Source: Victivallales bacterium Lenti_02 (GTDB taxonomy: Bacteria > Verrucomicrobiota > Lentisphaeria > Oligosphaerales > Lenti-02). From it: a DNA stretch of 8,930 nucleotides. The notes below the pieces were generated by a model. It did not search any database, had not been told where the DNA came from, and worked only from the letters and a program-made list of their open reading frames with translations. This document shows, piece by piece, positions 6,844 through 8,930 of this stretch. A program made the position numbers and the translations under genes. The stretch spans positions 1 through 8,930 of the forward strand of contig LVAZ01000089.1 in assembly GCA_001603055.1 (NCBI GenBank), in the 5' to 3' direction. The number at the start of each line of letters is the position of its first letter. Position 1 is the stretch's first letter.

Positions 6844-8793
6844 ATGACAGTTTCCCGGCCACGCGCAGCCTGCCCGCTCCACCACCCGCCGCTTCTCCCC
6901 GGCTTCGCCGCCCTCTGCGTGGCCCTCGGGCTGGCCGGGGCGGAACCCCTCTTCGAGGAGTCATTCGCGGACTATGCGCCGGGCGACTCGGTCCATGGCC
7001 GGAACGGCTGGACGGTGTCCAACACGGGCGAGCGGCAGAACGCCGAAGTGGCGCTCCGCGAGGACGGTGGACGGATGCTGCTCTACCGGGATGCCGACTC
7101 CCGGGAGGACCTCGGAAACCTAACCCTGGACCGGCGGTTTCCGGCGGCGGACGGCACCCTGGCGCTGGCCTACGAAAAGCGGCTGGTCGAGAACCGGCTG
7201 GGCCATGTGGTGGCCCTGCGCCACGGCACCACCGAGGCGTTCCGCCTCCGGGTGGACGCCGACGGGAGCGTGTGGGCGCTGGGGCCCGGCCCGGAATGGC
7301 TGCCCGTCGCCGCCGCCGGGACGGTCGCCGCGAACGTCTGGCTTCGCTACGAGATCGTCGCGGACGTGGGCGAAGGGCGCTATTCGGTGGCCATCTCTCC
7401 GGCGGACGGGAAGCCCGCCGCGCCTCTGGTCGAGCGGGCCAAACTGCCCTTCTGGAACCCGGTTCTGGCCCTCGATTCGGTCCGTTTCCGCTCCAATGCG
7501 TCGCCGGGAGGCGTCGGCGCGGAGTTCCACTACCGGTTCGTGGCGGTGGCCGCCGCAGTGGCGCCCAGGGCGGCCCGGGACCCCGTCGAGGCGCTCCGCC
7601 CCCGGCAGGTGGTCCTCACCCTGCAAGGCCCCGCCTCCACCGCCATGACCGTGACCTGGCGGACCGACGCGGCGGTTCCCGATCCGGCGGTGCTGGTCGC
7701 CCCGGCGGCGGACCCCGCCGCCGCGCCGCGCCGCGTGCCGGCCCGCTCGGAGCTGTTCGACCACGAGGCGCCGCGCCCCTCCATCGCGGCCCGTTTCTGG
7801 ATCAACCGGGCGCAGGTGGACGGGCTGGCGCCGGACACGCTCTACCGCGCGGAAATCCCCCATCCCGAAAGCCCCGAGCGCTTCCTGTTCCGGACCGCGC
7901 CCGTGGATTCCCGGAAGATCGTGGTCGTGACGGTCACCGACACCCACATCTGGCCCATCGGCGCCTCCGACGAGGGGCTGCGCCGGCGTCTCGCCCGCAA
8001 GGCGCGGGAGGCGGACGTGGACTTCGCCCTGGTCGGCGGCGACCTCTGGTACGCGGACATGCAGAGCTACCGCGACCCGCCCCACCGTCAAGTGCCCGTG
8101 GATCAGTTGGTGGACCAGTTCTTCGACGTCTGGCACGACACCATGATCACCCCCGACGGCAGGCGTATCCCGCTGGTCCCCGCCGAGGGCAACCATGACG
8201 GCAACCGCGACGGTGCCCCCTTCTTCCACCGCCGCCTCGCCCTGCCCCCCCCCCAGCTCTACCATGTCCTCGACTACGGCCTCGACCTGACCGTCGTCAC
8301 CCTCAACAGCGGCCATTCGGCCCCCATCGAGGGGGAACAGACCGAGTGGCTCGAACGCACCCTGCAAAGCTACCGCGGCAGCGGGCGCTGGCTGCTGGCG
8401 CAGACCCATGTGACGCCCTATCCCGCCTATCTGGACTACGAGACCGGCGGCGCCCCCGGACAGGGCTGGCAGACGGGTTGGGAACGGCGCATCCGGGAGC
8501 ACTGGGTGCCCCTTTTCGAGCGCTACGGGGTCCATCTGGTCGTCGCCGGGCACGACCACACCTTCAGCCGCACCCACCCGCTCCGCGAGGGCCGGATCGA
8601 TCCCGAGCGCGGGGTGGTGTACATCACGGGCCAGGGGCACAACCCGCCCGACCCCTCGCGCTGGTACCTCGCCGAAACGGACCGGGTGTACATGTTCTGG
8701 CGCATCGAGGCGACGGCATCCCAACTCGTGGCCGCGCCGGTTTTCCCGAACAATCCCGACCGGGAGTCCACGCCTCTGCAACTGGAGCGCTAA
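6844..8793 (+). CDS. Exported calcineurin-like metallophosphoesterase with jelly-roll and FnIII-like N-terminal domains
   Basis: The 649-residue protein has a signal peptide (hydrophobic core about 17-33, likely cleavage AGA|EP after residue 33) and probably acts in the periplasm or outside the cell. Residues about 37-238 look like a LamG/concanavalin-type beta sandwich (ESFADYAPGDSV start). Residues about 252-353 resemble the fibronectin-III-like N-domain of purple acid phosphatases (MTVTWRTD ... GLAPDTLYRAEI). The catalytic domain follows at about 359-605 with the five metallophosphoesterase blocks: DTH (Asp366, His368), GDLWY (Asp400, Tyr403), GNHD (Asn450, His451), QTHV (His522) and GHDH (His570, His572). 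A dinuclear metal centre is therefore expected, hydrolysing phosphate esters; the substrate is unknown. The mix of DxH with GDxxY lies between general phosphoesterases and purple acid phosphatases. ATG 6844 is chosen although the frame is open from 6460: AAGGA lies five bases upstream and the signal peptide begins there. No C-terminal sorting signal was seen. Confidence 0.88.
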   Translation: MTVSRPRAACPLHHPPLLPGFAALCVALGLAGAEPLFEESFADYAPGDSVHGRNGWTVSNTGERQNAEVALREDGGRMLLYRDADSREDLGNLTLDRRFPAADGTLALAYEKRLVENRLGHVVALRHGTTEAFRLRVDADGSVWALGPGPEWLPVAAAGTVAANVWLRYEIVADVGEGRYSVAISPADGKPAAPLVERAKLPFWNPVLALDSVRFRSNASPGGVGAEFHYRFVAVAAAVAPRAARDPVEALRPRQVVLTLQGPASTAMTVTWRTDAAVPDPAVLVAPAADPAAAPRRVPARSELFDHEAPRPSIAARFWINRAQVDGLAPDTLYRAEIPHPESPERFLFRTAPVDSRKIVVVTVTDTHIWPIGASDEGLRRRLARKAREADVDFALVGGDLWYADMQSYRDPPHRQVPVDQLVDQFFDVWHDTMITPDGRRIPLVPAEGNHDGNRDGAPFFHRRLALPPPQLYHVLDYGLDLTVVTLNSGHSAPIEGEQTEWLERTLQSYRGSGRWLLAQTHVTPYPAYLDYETGGAPGQGWQTGWERRIREHWVPLFERYGVHLVVAGHDHTFSRTHPLREGRIDPERGVVYITGQGHNPPDPSRWYLAETDRVYMFWRIEATASQLVAAPVFPNNPDRESTPLQLER

Positions 8794-8809
8794 GCCGCGG
8801 CCCGGATGG

Positions 8810-8930
8810 ATGGTTGCGGGCGTGGGGATGCCCTTCTCGGTGTCCCTGTTCGACGCCTCCGGCGTCCGGCTCGACAAGCCCCTCATCGGCGAGTTCGACC
8901 TCGTCGTGCGCAGGGGTGGTCACCAAGACC
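8810..8930 (+). CDS. Start of an unidentified gene, cut by the window edge
   Basis: From ATG 8810 the frame stays open to the window end, with nearly all codons ending in G or C. It reads MVAGVGMPFSVSLFDASG and continues through RLDKPLIGEFDLVV. The composition suggests a beta-rich protein, but no family is recognisable from 40 residues. ATG 8828 is an alternative start. It lies only 16 bases after the phosphoesterase stop, so the two could be cotranscribed. The ribosome binding site is poor, and the frame also runs back into the preceding gene, so a shifted or broken gene is possible. Confidence 0.35.
   Translation, partial: MVAGVGMPFSVSLFDASGVRLDKPLIGEFDLVVRRGGHQD

Noticed and set aside
7120..8886. 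Long minus-strand open frame (588 codons) opposite the phosphoesterase
   Set aside because: It is the shadow of the phosphoesterase, which has all five catalytic blocks on the plus strand.

Overview
The window is a GC-rich bacterial segment with strongly G/C-biased third codon positions, so long antisense open frames are common and mostly meaningless. The organism cannot be named from sequence alone. NtrB/NtrC-type signalling, an FHA-MoxR fusion, an exported protein with an N-terminal jelly-roll-like region and TTGACG-N17-TAGACT promoter spacing would suit an environmental Gram-negative-type bacterium, perhaps of the PVC/Kiritimatiellota-Lentisphaerota kind. That placement is a low-confidence inference.

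Layout, left to right. (1) 52-2486, plus strand: a membrane sensor histidine kinase and a sigma-54-dependent NtrC-family response regulator, joined by an ATGA stop/start overlap, form a two-component operon. (2) 2514-3955, plus strand: a sigma-70-like promoter followed by a single gene fusing an FHA phosphopeptide-binding domain to a MoxR AAA+ ATPase. (3) 3955-5132: a complete IS630-family insertion sequence with imperfect 30-bp terminal inverted repeats, TA target duplication and an intact DDE transposase on the minus strand. (4) 5132-6238, minus strand: mannose-1-phosphate guanylyltransferase (GDP-mannose synthesis), with a GTG start and a strong ribosome binding site. (5) 6239-6843: about 600 bp without an intact gene, carrying what look like two decayed gene ends, one on each strand. 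The plus-strand one is the Cys-rich C-terminus of a PD-(D/E)XK/RecB-like nuclease. (6) 6844-8793, plus strand: an exported calcineurin-like metallophosphoesterase with jelly-roll-like and fibronectin-III-like N-terminal parts. (7) 8810-8930: the probable start of another gene, cut by the window edge.

The most notable structure is the IS630 insertion. Removing the element and one TA restores a CTAG tetramer in which the moxR stop (TAG, plus) and the manC stop (TAG, minus) overlapped. Because the element begins with G and ends with C, both stop codons were re-created and neither protein changed. The transposase lies in the same direction as manC, so manC read-through enters it. A GC-rich hairpin covers its ribosome binding site, which suggests translational silencing of read-through transcripts, as known for some other insertion sequences.

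No RNA gene, CRISPR array or defence operon was recognised.
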